The notes under the pieces were generated by a model. That model worked only from the letters and a program-made list of their open reading frames with translations, did no database searches and was not told the DNA's origin. From Candidatus Cryptobacteroides avistercoris (GTDB lineage Bacteria > Bacteroidota > Bacteroidia > Bacteroidales > UBA932): a stretch of 34,757 nucleotides of DNA. This document shows, piece after piece, positions 1-8,904 of this stretch. Made by a program: the position numbers and the translations under genes. The first letter of the stretch is position 1, and every line of letters starts with the position of its first letter. The stretch is from assembly GCA_017695095.1 (NCBI GenBank), contig JADILW010000054.1:1-34757 (forward strand), read 5' to 3'.

Positions 1-3
1 GCG

Positions 4-1305
4 CTACACCGAGAAGTTGTGGTAGTGCGGGCCGAAGCGGGCGAAGGCTTCGCGGTCGAGCGCCTCGCGGTCGTCGGGGTGGGCGATGCTGATCAGCAGC
101 TTGGCCCTTTCCTGCAGGCTCCTGCCGTAGAGGTCCACGGCTCCGTATTCGGTCACGACCCAGTGGGCGTCCGCGCGAGGGGTCACGACTCCCGCGCCGG
201 CGTTGAGCTCGGCCACGATCTTGTTCTTGCCGTTCTTGGTGCGGGAGGCGAAGGCGGTGATGCTCTTGCCGCCCTCCGACATGGATGCGCCCCGCACGAA
301 CTCCAGCTGTCCGCCGGTGCCGCTGAAGATGCGCGTGCCTATCGAGTCGGCGCAGATCTGACCGGTGAGGTCCACCTCGGTGGCCGAATTGATGGCCTTC
401 ATGTGGGGGTTCTGCGCTATCACGAAGGGGTTGTTGGTGTATTTTATGTCCCTCATATTCACGGAAGGGTTGTGGTCGATGAAGGAGTAGACGTCCTGCG
501 AGCCGAGGAGGAAGGAGGCAACGACCTTGCCGGTGTCGATTTTCTTGCGGCTTCCGTCGATGACCCCGCTCTTTATCAGTTTCAGCAGCCCGTCGGCGAA
601 CATCTCGGTGTGCAGTCCGAGGTGCCTGTGGCCCGAGAGCTGGGCGGCGAGCGCGTTGGGGAGCGCGCCTATGCCCATCTGTATGCAGTCGCCGTCCTCC
701 ACGAGCGCGGCGCAGTTCTTTCCGATGAGGACTTCGGTCGGAGTAGGCTCCGCGAAGGCCGCGGTCACGAGCGGGGTGTCGTCCCTGACCAGATAGTCGA
801 ACAGGCCAAGGTCCAGCAGGTCACCGTAGGCGAACGGCACGTTGGGGTTCACGACGCCTATCACGAGTTCGGCCGATTCCACGGCGGCGACAGAGCAGTC
901 TACCGAGGTGCCGAGGCTGACCTTGCCGTTCTCGTCGGGGAGCGACACGTTGACCAATGCGGCGCCGAGCCTGATGTGGCCGTCGCGGTAGAGCTTCTGG
1001 CTCTCTCCGAGATGCACCGGCAGATAGTCGGCGTAGCCTCCGTTGACGTTCTTCCTGACGTTCGGGCCGATGAAGAAACCCTGCTCGAAGAAGATCCCCT
1101 CGTAGGCCGGGTCGCTGTAGGGCGCGGGACCTTCGGTGTGGAAGTGGTGGAAGTGCAGGTCGGCCACGTCTCCGGCGTCCGCCCGGCGGCAGAGGGCCCG
1201 GATCAGGCAGTGGGGGACGCTGGCCACGCTGCTGAGGTGGACATGGCAATGCGACGGAATGTGGCTCACGGCCTCGTCGGCTGAGACATATTTCGGAGTT
1301 TTCAT
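4..1305 (-). CDS. Acetyl-CoA hydrolase/transferase family protein (4-hydroxybutyrate CoA-transferase-like)
   Basis: 433 aa ORF with family-like segments (HTEMFADGLL, IGTRIFSGTGGQLEFVRGA, WVVTEYGAVDLYGRSLQERAKLLISIAHPDDRE). Confidence 0.9.
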   Translation of the reverse strand: MKTPKYVSADEAVSHIPSHCHVHLSSVASVPHCLIRALCRRADAGDVADLHFHHFHTEGPAPYSDPAYEGIFFEQGFFIGPNVRKNVNGGYADYLPVHLGESQKLYRDGHIRLGAALVNVSLPDENGKVSLGTSVDCSVAAVESAELVIGVVNPNVPFAYGDLLDLGLFDYLVRDDTPLVTAAFAEPTPTEVLIGKNCAALVEDGDCIQMGIGALPNALAAQLSGHRHLGLHTEMFADGLLKLIKSGVIDGSRKKIDTGKVVASFLLGSQDVYSFIDHNPSVNMRDIKYTNNPFVIAQNPHMKAINSATEVDLTGQICADSIGTRIFSGTGGQLEFVRGASMSEGGKSITAFASRTKNGKNKIVAELNAGAGVVTPRADAHWVVTEYGAVDLYGRSLQERAKLLISIAHPDDREALDREAFARFGPHYHNFSV

Positions 1306-1322
1306 CGGGCGTAAAATTTCTT

Positions 1323-1330
1323 TAATTTTG
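1323..1330 (+). promoter_or_regulatory. Bacteroidetes -7 box (TAATTTTG) upstream of mazG
   Basis: Matches TAnnTTTG, 23 bp before the ATG. Confidence 0.55.
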
Positions 1331-1352
1331 CACCCGGCAAAGATAATAAATT

Positions 1353-2144
1353 ATGCATACGAAAGAAGAAAAACTGTCGGCATTCGGCCGGCTTCTCGAC
1401 GTGATGGACGAATTGCGCGAGCACTGCCCCTGGAATGCCGCGCAGACCATGGAGTCGATAAGGCCGATGACGGAGGAGGAGGTCTACGAGCTCAGCGACG
1501 CGATAGTCCGCCGCGACGACCACGACATCTGCAAGGAGATCGGCGACCTGCTGTACCATCTGGTGTTCTACGCGAGAATCGCGCAGGAGCGCGACGCGTT
1601 CGACATCGCCGACTCCCTGGACGCCGAGTGCGAGAAGATGATCTTCCGCCATCCCCACGTGTTCGGCGACGAGAAGGACAGGAAGATGACCGCCAAGGAG
1701 ATCGCCGACACCTGGGAGCTCGTCAAGGCCCGGGAGAAGGACGGTAACAAGACCGTGATGTCGGGAATCCCCGACGCGATGCCGGCCATTCTCAAGGCCA
1801 TGTCGATGCAGGAGAAGGCCCGCGGCTGCGGCTTCGACTGGGAGAGGCGCGAGGACGTGTGGGCCAAGGTTGAAGAGGAGCTCGGAGAGGTCAGGGAAGC
1901 CTGCTCCGAGAAGGACGGCGACCATGTGGAGGAGGAGTTCGGCGACCTGATGTTCGCGGTGATCAACGCGGCGCGGCTCTACGGGGTCGATCCCGAGAAG
2001 GCGCTGGGACGGACATGCGGCAAGTTCCGCCGGCGCTTCGGCTATGTCGAGGCCGAGGCCGCGGCCAGGGGCCTGAGCCTCGCCGACATGAGTCTCGCCG
2101 AGATGGACGCATTCTGGGACGAAGCCAAATCGAAGGGGCTGTAG
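1353..2144 (+). CDS. mazG: Nucleoside triphosphate pyrophosphohydrolase MazG
   Basis: MazG-like motifs: CPWNAAQTMESIRPMTEEEVYEL, EEFGDLMFAVINAARLYGVDPEKAL. Confidence 0.92.
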   Translation: MHTKEEKLSAFGRLLDVMDELREHCPWNAAQTMESIRPMTEEEVYELSDAIVRRDDHDICKEIGDLLYHLVFYARIAQERDAFDIADSLDAECEKMIFRHPHVFGDEKDRKMTAKEIADTWELVKAREKDGNKTVMSGIPDAMPAILKAMSMQEKARGCGFDWERREDVWAKVEEELGEVREACSEKDGDHVEEEFGDLMFAVINAARLYGVDPEKALGRTCGKFRRRFGYVEAEAAARGLSLADMSLAEMDAFWDEAKSKGL

Positions 2145-2154
2145 TGAGATTTTT

Positions 2155-2185
2155 TTTGAAAAGAGGCGAACTGCACCTAAATTTG
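2155..2185 (+). promoter_or_regulatory. Bacteroidetes housekeeping promoter (TTTG-N19-TAAATTTG)
   Basis: TTTG at 2155-2158 and TAAATTTG at 2178-2185 with a 19-nt spacer. Confidence 0.75.
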
Positions 2186-2207
2186 CAGGTTGTGCAAAAC
2201 TGAAACC

Positions 2208-3332
2208 ATGGCAGAATATAGAATAGTAGAGGTACTTGACAGGCGCGGGCTGCGCAAGTTCATCAAATTCCCCGACGAACTGTACAGGAATTGTCCGCAG
2301 TACGTTCCCGCCCTGCATTCGGACCAGAAGAAGTCGCTGACCAGCGTGTCGTCCCTGTCCTACTGCAGCCACAAGCTCTGGCTGGCCCTGGACGCCTCCG
2401 GCAAGGTGGTCGGCCGCATCTGCGGGATGATCAATCCGCGCTACAACGAGCGCTTCTCCAAGAAACGCGCGCGCTTCGGATGGTTCGACTGCATAGAGGA
2501 CTTCGAGGTGGCCAGGCTGCTGATCGGCACGGCCGAGAAATGGGCGAAGGCTCAGGGCATGACCGAAATCCACGGCCCGCTCTACTACAACACGCTCGGA
2601 AAGCAGGGCATGCTGGTCGAGGGCTACGAGAACATACCTCCCTTCAACTGCATATACAATTATCCCTATTACAACGATTTCGTGACCCGCCTCGGCTTCG
2701 AGAAGGAGTGCGACTGGGTCCAGTACAAGATGGTCGCCGACCACGGGGTGCCCGAAAAGACCCGAAGGGTGGCCAAGATAGTCCGTGAGCGCTACAACCT
2801 GCATTTCGGCAGCATCGACAAGCTCAAGAAGGACCCCGAGCAGGTCAGGAAGTTCTTCAAGATGTACAACGACAGCTTCGCGGAGGCGGTCTACAACTTC
2901 ATACCCTTCACGAAGGAGGAGATAGACGAGGAGGCGAAGTCGGTGATGCCCTTCATCTCCGACAAGGCGAGCTGCCTGCTGATGGACGAGAACGACGAGC
3001 TCGTGGCCTTCGGCATCTCGTTCCCCAGCATCTCCAAGGCTCTCCAGAAAGCGAAGGGGCACCTTTTCCCCTTCGGCTGGATACACCTGCTGCGCGCCCT
3101 GAACAACTACGAGACCACCGACCTCATGCTCAACGGCGCAGTGCCCCAGTGGCAGCACAAGGGCGTGTCGGCGATATATTATCTCGAAATGGGCGAGAAA
3201 TCCAAGAAGATCGGCGGCAAATGGGCGATCACCAACCCGCAGATCGAATCCAACAGCGCGGTCAACATCTGGAGCAGCTACGACCATGAGCTCTACATGC
3301 GCCGCCGCTGCTACATCAAAACCATCGAATAG
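2208..3332 (+). CDS. GNAT-like N-acetyltransferase-type protein (conserved in Bacteroidetes)
   Basis: ORF with ATG at 2208 just after the promoter; GNAT-like segments (GPLYYNTLGKQGMLVEGYENIPPFNCIYNYPYYNDFVTRLGFEKE). Confidence 0.7.
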   Translation: MAEYRIVEVLDRRGLRKFIKFPDELYRNCPQYVPALHSDQKKSLTSVSSLSYCSHKLWLALDASGKVVGRICGMINPRYNERFSKKRARFGWFDCIEDFEVARLLIGTAEKWAKAQGMTEIHGPLYYNTLGKQGMLVEGYENIPPFNCIYNYPYYNDFVTRLGFEKECDWVQYKMVADHGVPEKTRRVAKIVRERYNLHFGSIDKLKKDPEQVRKFFKMYNDSFAEAVYNFIPFTKEEIDEEAKSVMPFISDKASCLLMDENDELVAFGISFPSISKALQKAKGHLFPFGWIHLLRALNNYETTDLMLNGAVPQWQHKGVSAIYYLEMGEKSKKIGGKWAITNPQIESNSAVNIWSSYDHELYMRRRCYIKTIE

Positions 3333-3337
3333 AGAAT

Positions 3338-4429
3338 ATGGCAGAGAACAATAATCTACTTGACAAGGTGCTTTCGCTGCAGGACAAGTTCCAGCAGCTT
3401 CAGAACGAGCTGTCGAGCCCCGAGGTGATGTCGGACATGAAGCGCTACGTGCAGCTGAACAAGGACTACAAGGAGCTGGAGCCTATCATCAAGGCCGGCA
3501 GGGAATATGAGAAGATGGTCAGCGACCTCGCTTCGGCCAAGGACATACTCGTCAACGAGAAGGACGATGAACTCCGGGAGATGGCAAGGGCCGAGATCTC
3601 CGAGATCGAGGCCGGTATGCCTGCCAAGGAGCAGGAGATCAAGCTGCTGCTGATTCCCGCCGACCCCGACGACGGCAAGAACGCCATAGTCGAGATTCGC
3701 GGCGGCACCGGCGGCGACGAGGCGGCGATCTTCGCGGGCGACCTCTTCCGCATGTACCAGCATTACGCCGAATCCCGCGGCTGGAAGGTCGAGGTGACCG
3801 ACCAGACGCCCGGCACTTCCGGCGGCTTCAAGCAGATAGTCTTCAAGCTGTCCGGCGGCGACGGAGTCTACGGGGTGATGAAATATGAATCCGGCGTGCA
3901 CCGCGTCCAGAGAGTGCCCCAGACCGAGACCCAGGGACGTATCCAGACTTCGGCGGCATCGGTCGCCGTGTTCCCCGAGGCCGGCGAATTCGACGTGGAC
4001 CTGAGCTGGGACGACATCAGGCTCGACCTCTTCTGCTCTTCGGGCCCCGGAGGACAGGGAGTGAACACCACCTACTCTGCGGTGCGCCTCACGCATATCC
4101 CCACCGGCCTGGTGGTCCAGTGCCAGGAGGAGCGTTCGCAGATCAAGAACAAGGAGCGGGCGTTCGAGGAGCTGCGCACCCGTCTGTACAACCTTGAGCA
4201 TCAGAAATATCTCGACGGCATCGCCGCCAAGCGCAAGACCATGGTGTCGACCGGCGACCGCTCGGCGAAGATACGCACCTACAACTATCCTCAGGGCCGC
4301 GTCACCGACCACCGGATCAACTGGTCGATGTACAATCTCCCGTCGTTCATGGACGGCAACATCCAGGAGTGCATAGACCAGCTGCAGATTGCAGAGAACG
4401 CCGAGCGCCTCAAGGAAGCCGGCGAGTAG
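3338..4429 (+). CDS. prfA: Peptide chain release factor 1
   Basis: Contains GGQ motif context SSGPGGQGVNTTYSAVRLTHIPTGLVV and RTYNYPQGRVTDHRI. Confidence 0.96.
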   Translation: MAENNNLLDKVLSLQDKFQQLQNELSSPEVMSDMKRYVQLNKDYKELEPIIKAGREYEKMVSDLASAKDILVNEKDDELREMARAEISEIEAGMPAKEQEIKLLLIPADPDDGKNAIVEIRGGTGGDEAAIFAGDLFRMYQHYAESRGWKVEVTDQTPGTSGGFKQIVFKLSGGDGVYGVMKYESGVHRVQRVPQTETQGRIQTSAASVAVFPEAGEFDVDLSWDDIRLDLFCSSGPGGQGVNTTYSAVRLTHIPTGLVVQCQEERSQIKNKERAFEELRTRLYNLEHQKYLDGIAAKRKTMVSTGDRSAKIRTYNYPQGRVTDHRINWSMYNLPSFMDGNIQECIDQLQIAENAERLKEAGE

Positions 4430-4625
4430 AAGCCGCTGGCGTTTCCGTCGTTTCAGCGGCCAGCCGTTCAATAGCCGGCCATTTCAGCAATCAGCCGCAT
4501 CATCGGCCCGGCAGAGCGAACTTACCAGATTTGACGCCAGCCGACCATATCACCCACGAACTGAAGCTGGCGAGAATTAAGTGGGATTGCCTGCGGTTGC
4601 AGTCGGTTGCGGCCGCATCAGCGGC

Positions 4626-4731
4626 CCGGCGGAGCGTCAGCGAGATTTGCCTTGCAAATCGAAGCAGCGAAGCCGGCGGCCGGAGCGATAGCGACGGCCG
4701 AGTATGCCCCTGGGGGCTGTCGCGCAGCGAC
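4626..4731. repeat. Tandem hairpin cluster sharing a GGAGCG-N-AGCGA-like motif
   Basis: Hairpins CCGGC..GATTTGC-CTT-GCAAATC..GCCGG (4626-4676), CGGCCG..CGGCCG (4677-4700), GTCGC-GCA-GCGAC (4719-4731). Confidence 0.6.
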
Positions 4732-4744
4732 TGGGGGTTAAATA

Positions 4745-4776
4745 CAGAATGGCGAGGCTTTTGCCTCGCCATTCTG
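4745..4776 (-). terminator. Likely terminator downstream of fabF
   Basis: Perfect inverted repeat CAGAATGGCGAGGC-TTTT-GCCTCGCCATTCTG. Confidence 0.65.
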
Positions 4777-4791
4777 CTTTCAGAAAGGTCG

Positions 4792-6036
4792 TCAGACCTT
4801 TCTGAAAGCCACGCAGGCGTTGTGCCCGCCGAAGCCGAAAGAGTCGCTGAGGCCGAGATTGACGTCGGCCCTGACCGCCTTGTTCGGCGTGTAGTCCAGG
4901 TCACATTCGGGGTCGGGGTCGTCGAGGTTGATGGTGGGCGGGATCACGCCCTCCTGAAGCGCGAGCACGGTGGCCGCCGCTTCGACGGCGCCTGCGGCTC
5001 CGAACATGTGGCCGTGCATCGACTTGGTGCTGCTGATGTGGCACTTGTAGGCGAAGTCGCCGAATGCGAGCTTGTAGGCCTTGGTCTCGGTCACGTCGTT
5101 CAGCATCGTGCCAGTTCCGTGCGCGTTGATGTAGACATTGTCGGAAGAGGGGTCGAATCCGGCCTGCTCGAGGGCTATCCTTATGCATTCCGCCTGGGTG
5201 CTTCCGTCGGGACGCGGGGCTGTGGCGTGGTAGGCGTCGCAGGTGCTGCCGTAGCCGACCACTTCGGCGTAGATGTGGGCTCCGCGGGCGACGGCGTGCT
5301 CGTAGTCCTCGAGAATCATGATCGCCGAACCGTCGGCCATCACGAATCCGCCGCGGCTGCGGTTGAAGGGGAGGGACGCGTGCTTGGGGTTCTCCTCCCT
5401 GGTCAGCGCCTTCGCGTTGGCGAAGCCGGCGATGCCGAGAGGGATGGTGCAGTGGTCGCTGCCTCCCGCGATTATTGCGTCGGCGAAGCCGTACCTGACG
5501 GCCCTGTAGGCTTCTCCGATGGAATGCGTGGAAGTGGCGCAGGCGGTCACGATGTCGATGCACGAGCCGCGGGCGTTGAACTTGATGGCTATCTGGCCGC
5601 CGGCCATGTCACTTATCATGGTCGGCACGAAATTGGGCGATATCCATTTTCCGGAGGGGTCCTCCATGAATTTCTCGACTTCGCGCTGTATGGTCTGGAA
5701 TCCGCCGATTCCCGAACCGACGTAGGTCGCGAGCCTCTCGGGGGCGATGTTCTCGCCCGCCACGAGTCCCGAGTCGTTCATGGCCTGCCATGCCGAGGCC
5801 ATCGCGAAGATCGTGAAGGGGTCCTGCTTGCGGATGAAGGGCTTGTCCATCCCGTAGTCTTCGGGGTTGAAGTTCCTCACCATGCCTCCTATCTTGACTG
5901 CGAGGTTGTCGGTGGGATATTCGGTGATGTAGTCTATTCCGCAGACTCCGTTTGTGAGATTGTTCCAGAATGTGGGTATGTCATTGCCTATGCAGGAGAG
6001 GACTCCAAGGCCGGTGACGGCGACTCTTCTTTCCAT
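4792..6036 (-). CDS. fabF: 3-oxoacyl-[acyl-carrier-protein] synthase II
   Basis: VTACATSTHSIGEAYRAV active-site Cys, NAHGTGTMLND, STKSMHGHMFGAAGAVEA, FGFGGHNACVAF. Confidence 0.95.
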   Translation of the reverse strand: MERRVAVTGLGVLSCIGNDIPTFWNNLTNGVCGIDYITEYPTDNLAVKIGGMVRNFNPEDYGMDKPFIRKQDPFTIFAMASAWQAMNDSGLVAGENIAPERLATYVGSGIGGFQTIQREVEKFMEDPSGKWISPNFVPTMISDMAGGQIAIKFNARGSCIDIVTACATSTHSIGEAYRAVRYGFADAIIAGGSDHCTIPLGIAGFANAKALTREENPKHASLPFNRSRGGFVMADGSAIMILEDYEHAVARGAHIYAEVVGYGSTCDAYHATAPRPDGSTQAECIRIALEQAGFDPSSDNVYINAHGTGTMLNDVTETKAYKLAFGDFAYKCHISSTKSMHGHMFGAAGAVEAAATVLALQEGVIPPTINLDDPDPECDLDYTPNKAVRADVNLGLSDSFGFGGHNACVAFRKV

Positions 6037-6091
6037 AATGTGTTGTTATAATTCAAACAAAGGTACTAAATTTTGTTTATATTTGTCAAGG

Positions 6092-6979
6092 ATGATATCT
6101 TTGCTGGACAAGGTGCCGCGCTATCTGCTCGGCCGGAAGGAGCTGACCTGGACCTTGATTTTCACGGCCTTGTTCGCCTTCGTGTTCCTGCTGCTCAACC
6201 TCCCGTTCTCGCAGAATCCCTGGCTGGAGGTCATCAGCGGCGGCGCCGTCATCCTGCTCGTGTGCTTCTTCCTCGCCTGCGTGGTCATCGTGGTCGTGAG
6301 CCGCATGCTGCTGTTCCGCCTGGGCTATCGCAATGGCGTCAGCGTGCTCGGCTACGTGCTCTGGAGCCTCGGCGAGATGGTGCTCGTGAGCCTGCTCTAC
6401 ACCTTCTTCACCTCCGAGGGCGTGAAGGTGGGCCTGATCGACATCGGAGGCAGCAGGCTGCTGACGCTGTTCTTCGAAGCCCTGACGTTCACCTTCTGGT
6501 GCATGGGCATTCCCTATCTGATCTCCTGCCTCTACCTCAGCCTCGCCGACAAGAGCAACACCATGAGGCTGACCGACTACGGCGACGTGGTGAGCGACGC
6601 TCCGGCCAAGCCTTACGAGGACAAGAAGATCACCCTGTTCGACAATAACGGCGCCCTGAAGTTCTCGGTGAGTTCGGAAAACCTCTACTTCATCGAGTCC
6701 GACGACAACTACATAAGGGTCTGGTATTCCGACAGCTCGGGACAGATGAAGCAGTATATGCTGCGCTGCCGGCTGAAGACCGTGGAGGACAGCTTCTCGG
6801 ACAGCGACCTGGTGCGCTGCCACCGCAAGTACATAGTCAACATCGCCAAGGTCAGGATACTCAAGGCCGAGAAAGAGGGCTACAAGATAAGTTTCGGCAT
6901 CGACGGCGTCGGCGCCATCCCCATATCCAAGACATACGAGAAAAACGTGCTCGCACGATTCAATTCAAAAACTTCTTGA
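6092..6979 (+). CDS. Membrane-anchored LytTR-family DNA-binding regulator
   Basis: Four or so hydrophobic segments, then LytTR-like C-terminus (ENLYFIESDDNYIRVWY...LRCRLKTVEDSF...LVRCHRKYIVNIAKV). ATG at 6092 follows TATATTTG at 6078-6085. Confidence 0.85.
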   Translation: MISLLDKVPRYLLGRKELTWTLIFTALFAFVFLLLNLPFSQNPWLEVISGGAVILLVCFFLACVVIVVVSRMLLFRLGYRNGVSVLGYVLWSLGEMVLVSLLYTFFTSEGVKVGLIDIGGSRLLTLFFEALTFTFWCMGIPYLISCLYLSLADKSNTMRLTDYGDVVSDAPAKPYEDKKITLFDNNGALKFSVSSENLYFIESDDNYIRVWYSDSSGQMKQYMLRCRLKTVEDSFSDSDLVRCHRKYIVNIAKVRILKAEKEGYKISFGIDGVGAIPISKTYEKNVLARFNSKTS

Positions 6980-6983
6980 AACA

Positions 6984-7418
6984 ATGTGGCAAAGAATCCA
7001 GACACTCTATCTTTTCATCTCCACGGTGCTGATCGCACTGCTGTTTTTCTGTGACAAGGCCGAAGGGGTCTCCTTCACGGGATACTTCCCCTACCTTGTG
7101 TTCATCATCGTCATCACTCTGCTCAACATCCTCGCCCTGACGACCTACAGGTTCAGGGTGTTCCAGATGAGGACGGCCGTGCTTTCCGCACTGGTGACCA
7201 TAGCCCTGCAGGTGTGGCTTGCAGTGGACTTCTTCACTTTCGGAAAGACCGACAATTTCCACATCACCGCCGTCTTCCCCATAGCCGCGGTGATACTTGA
7301 CTTCCTCGCCGCGAGAAGCATCTTCGCCGACGAGCTGATGGTGCAGAGCGCATCCAGGCTGCGTTCGGCAAAGCGCCGGGGAAAGACCGACAAGAACAGT
7401 AAAAGCGCAAAATCATGA
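6984..7418 (+). CDS. DUF4293-family membrane protein
   Basis: MWQRIQTLYLFISTVLIALLFFCDKAEG start and TM pattern typical of the Bacteroidetes DUF4293 family. Confidence 0.75.
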   Translation: MWQRIQTLYLFISTVLIALLFFCDKAEGVSFTGYFPYLVFIIVITLLNILALTTYRFRVFQMRTAVLSALVTIALQVWLAVDFFTFGKTDNFHITAVFPIAAVILDFLAARSIFADELMVQSASRLRSAKRRGKTDKNSKSAKS

Positions 7419-8284
7419 AAATCCCTGAATCTGAACTCATCATCAACGGCGACGGTTCCGTATTCCACATCCACATCCGTCCCGACCAGCTTGCCGACAA
7501 CGTGATACTCGTAGGCGATCCCGGCCGCGTGGAGATGTTCGTCCCCCTGCTCGACCAGGTCGAGGCCAGAGGCGCCTCGAGGGAGTTCGTGTGGGTGACC
7601 GGCCGCTGCGGCGGAAAGAGGTTCACGGTGCTCTCGACGGGCATCGGCACCGACAACATCGACATCGTGATGACCGAGCTCGACGCCCTCGCCAACATCG
7701 ATTTCCAGACCCGCGAGGTCAAGCCCGAGCACCGTACTCTCAACATCCTGAGGATAGGCACCTGCGGCGCCATCCAGCCTGAAATCCCTCTCGGGGCCTT
7801 CATTTTCTCGCATATCTCCATAGGCTGCGACGGCCTGATGAACTGGTACGAAGGCAGGGACGAGATAGCCCTGCTCGACTTCGAGGAGGCCTTCAAGAAG
7901 CATGTCCATTGGAACAGGCATCTGCCCGACCCCTATTTCGTCAGGGCGAGCGACAAGCTCATACGCAAGTTCGAGGACTGCACCGTCAAGGGCATGACCA
8001 TATCCGCCTCGGGATTCTACGGCCCGCAGGGCAGGGTGGTGCGCCAGAAGCTGGCCATGCCTGACATGCTGTCGGACTTCGAGAGCTTCGAGTACGGCGG
8101 CTACAAGATCACCAACTTCGAGATGGAGGGTTCGGCGCTCGCTGGCATGGCGGCCAGGCTGGGGCACAACGCCGGCACAGTGTGCTGCGCGATCGCCCAC
8201 CGCTATCTCAAGGATGCGAACACCGACTACAAGCCCCGGGTCAATGAACTCGTCAGGCTCGCCCTCGAGAGGCTGTCGGACTGA
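7415..8284 (+). CDS. Nucleoside phosphorylase (uridine phosphorylase-like)
   Basis: VILVGDPGRVEMF, STGIGTDNIDIVMTEL, RIGTCGAIQPEIPLG, TNFEMEGSALAGMAARLGH. Confidence 0.9.
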   Translation: MKIPESELIINGDGSVFHIHIRPDQLADNVILVGDPGRVEMFVPLLDQVEARGASREFVWVTGRCGGKRFTVLSTGIGTDNIDIVMTELDALANIDFQTREVKPEHRTLNILRIGTCGAIQPEIPLGAFIFSHISIGCDGLMNWYEGRDEIALLDFEEAFKKHVHWNRHLPDPYFVRASDKLIRKFEDCTVKGMTISASGFYGPQGRVVRQKLAMPDMLSDFESFEYGGYKITNFEMEGSALAGMAARLGHNAGTVCCAIAHRYLKDANTDYKPRVNELVRLALERLSD

Positions 8285-8291
8285 CATTCCG

Positions 8292-8837
8292 TCAGCTGGA
8301 GAGGTCGGAGGAGGAAAGCAGATTCCCCAGCTGCTCTCCGAGCGCCCTGAGAACCTCGGGCGCGATTGTAACTGATTCATGCTCCGCGTCTTCGCGGAGC
8401 ATTCCTTTTTCCATAAGGAAGGTTTCCAGCGATTCGGCGCTGATTCCGTGCTCCATGAGGTAGTTCCGGCTCGCGCTGCGGGGGAAGATGGCTATGGCGA
8501 GCAGGAGGTGCTCGTCGCGCACGGTGCTGCAGTCGTTTCTGAGAGCCTCCAGGACCGACATCCTGATGACTTCGACGGCATCTCTCGTGGGGTGTATCGA
8601 TTCCAGTTCGTCGAACTTCACCGGCTCGCTGAGGAATACGGCCTCGTCGAGGTTCCGCTTCATGTCGTCAAGGTCGAGCTTCATCAGGCACAGCGCCCGG
8701 CAGGCGTTGTTGTCCCTGTCGCGCAGCAGGCCGAGCATCAGGTGGTCGACATCGGCCCGTCCGTGGCCGGTGCGCAGAGTCTCTTCGACCGCCAGGTCGA
8801 GAATGTGGTGCATCTTGTCGGAGAACCTGATTTTCAT
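8292..8837 (-). CDS. Stand-alone Clp N-terminal (double Clp_N) domain protein
   Basis: FSDKMHHILDLAVEETLRTGHGRADVDHLMLGLLRD resembles the ClpA/ClpC N-domain; a second repeat (VRDEHLLLAIAIFP) follows; no AAA+ module in the ORF. Confidence 0.8.
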   Translation of the reverse strand: MKIRFSDKMHHILDLAVEETLRTGHGRADVDHLMLGLLRDRDNNACRALCLMKLDLDDMKRNLDEAVFLSEPVKFDELESIHPTRDAVEVIRMSVLEALRNDCSTVRDEHLLLAIAIFPRSASRNYLMEHGISAESLETFLMEKGMLREDAEHESVTIAPEVLRALGEQLGNLLSSSDLSS

Positions 8838-8883
8838 GGCCTAAAATCAAGGCAAAAGTAGCAAAATATTCGGATTTTTGTCT

Positions 8884-8891
8884 TAAATTTG
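8884..8891 (+). promoter_or_regulatory. Bacteroidetes -7 box (TAAATTTG) upstream of gyrA
   Basis: Matches TAnnTTTG, 14 bp before the ATG at 8905. Confidence 0.55.
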
Positions 8892-8904
8892 CGAGATAGG
8901 ATTA

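Noticed and set aside
1302-3287. 661-aa minus-strand ORF antisense to mazG and the GNAT-like gene
   Set aside because: Low-complexity V/L/H/D-rich translation, no domain signature, and fully antisense to two well-supported genes; typical shadow ORF in GC-rich DNA.
4369-6051. 560-aa plus-strand ORF antisense to fabF
   Set aside because: fabF on the other strand has strong family motifs; this frame shows none.
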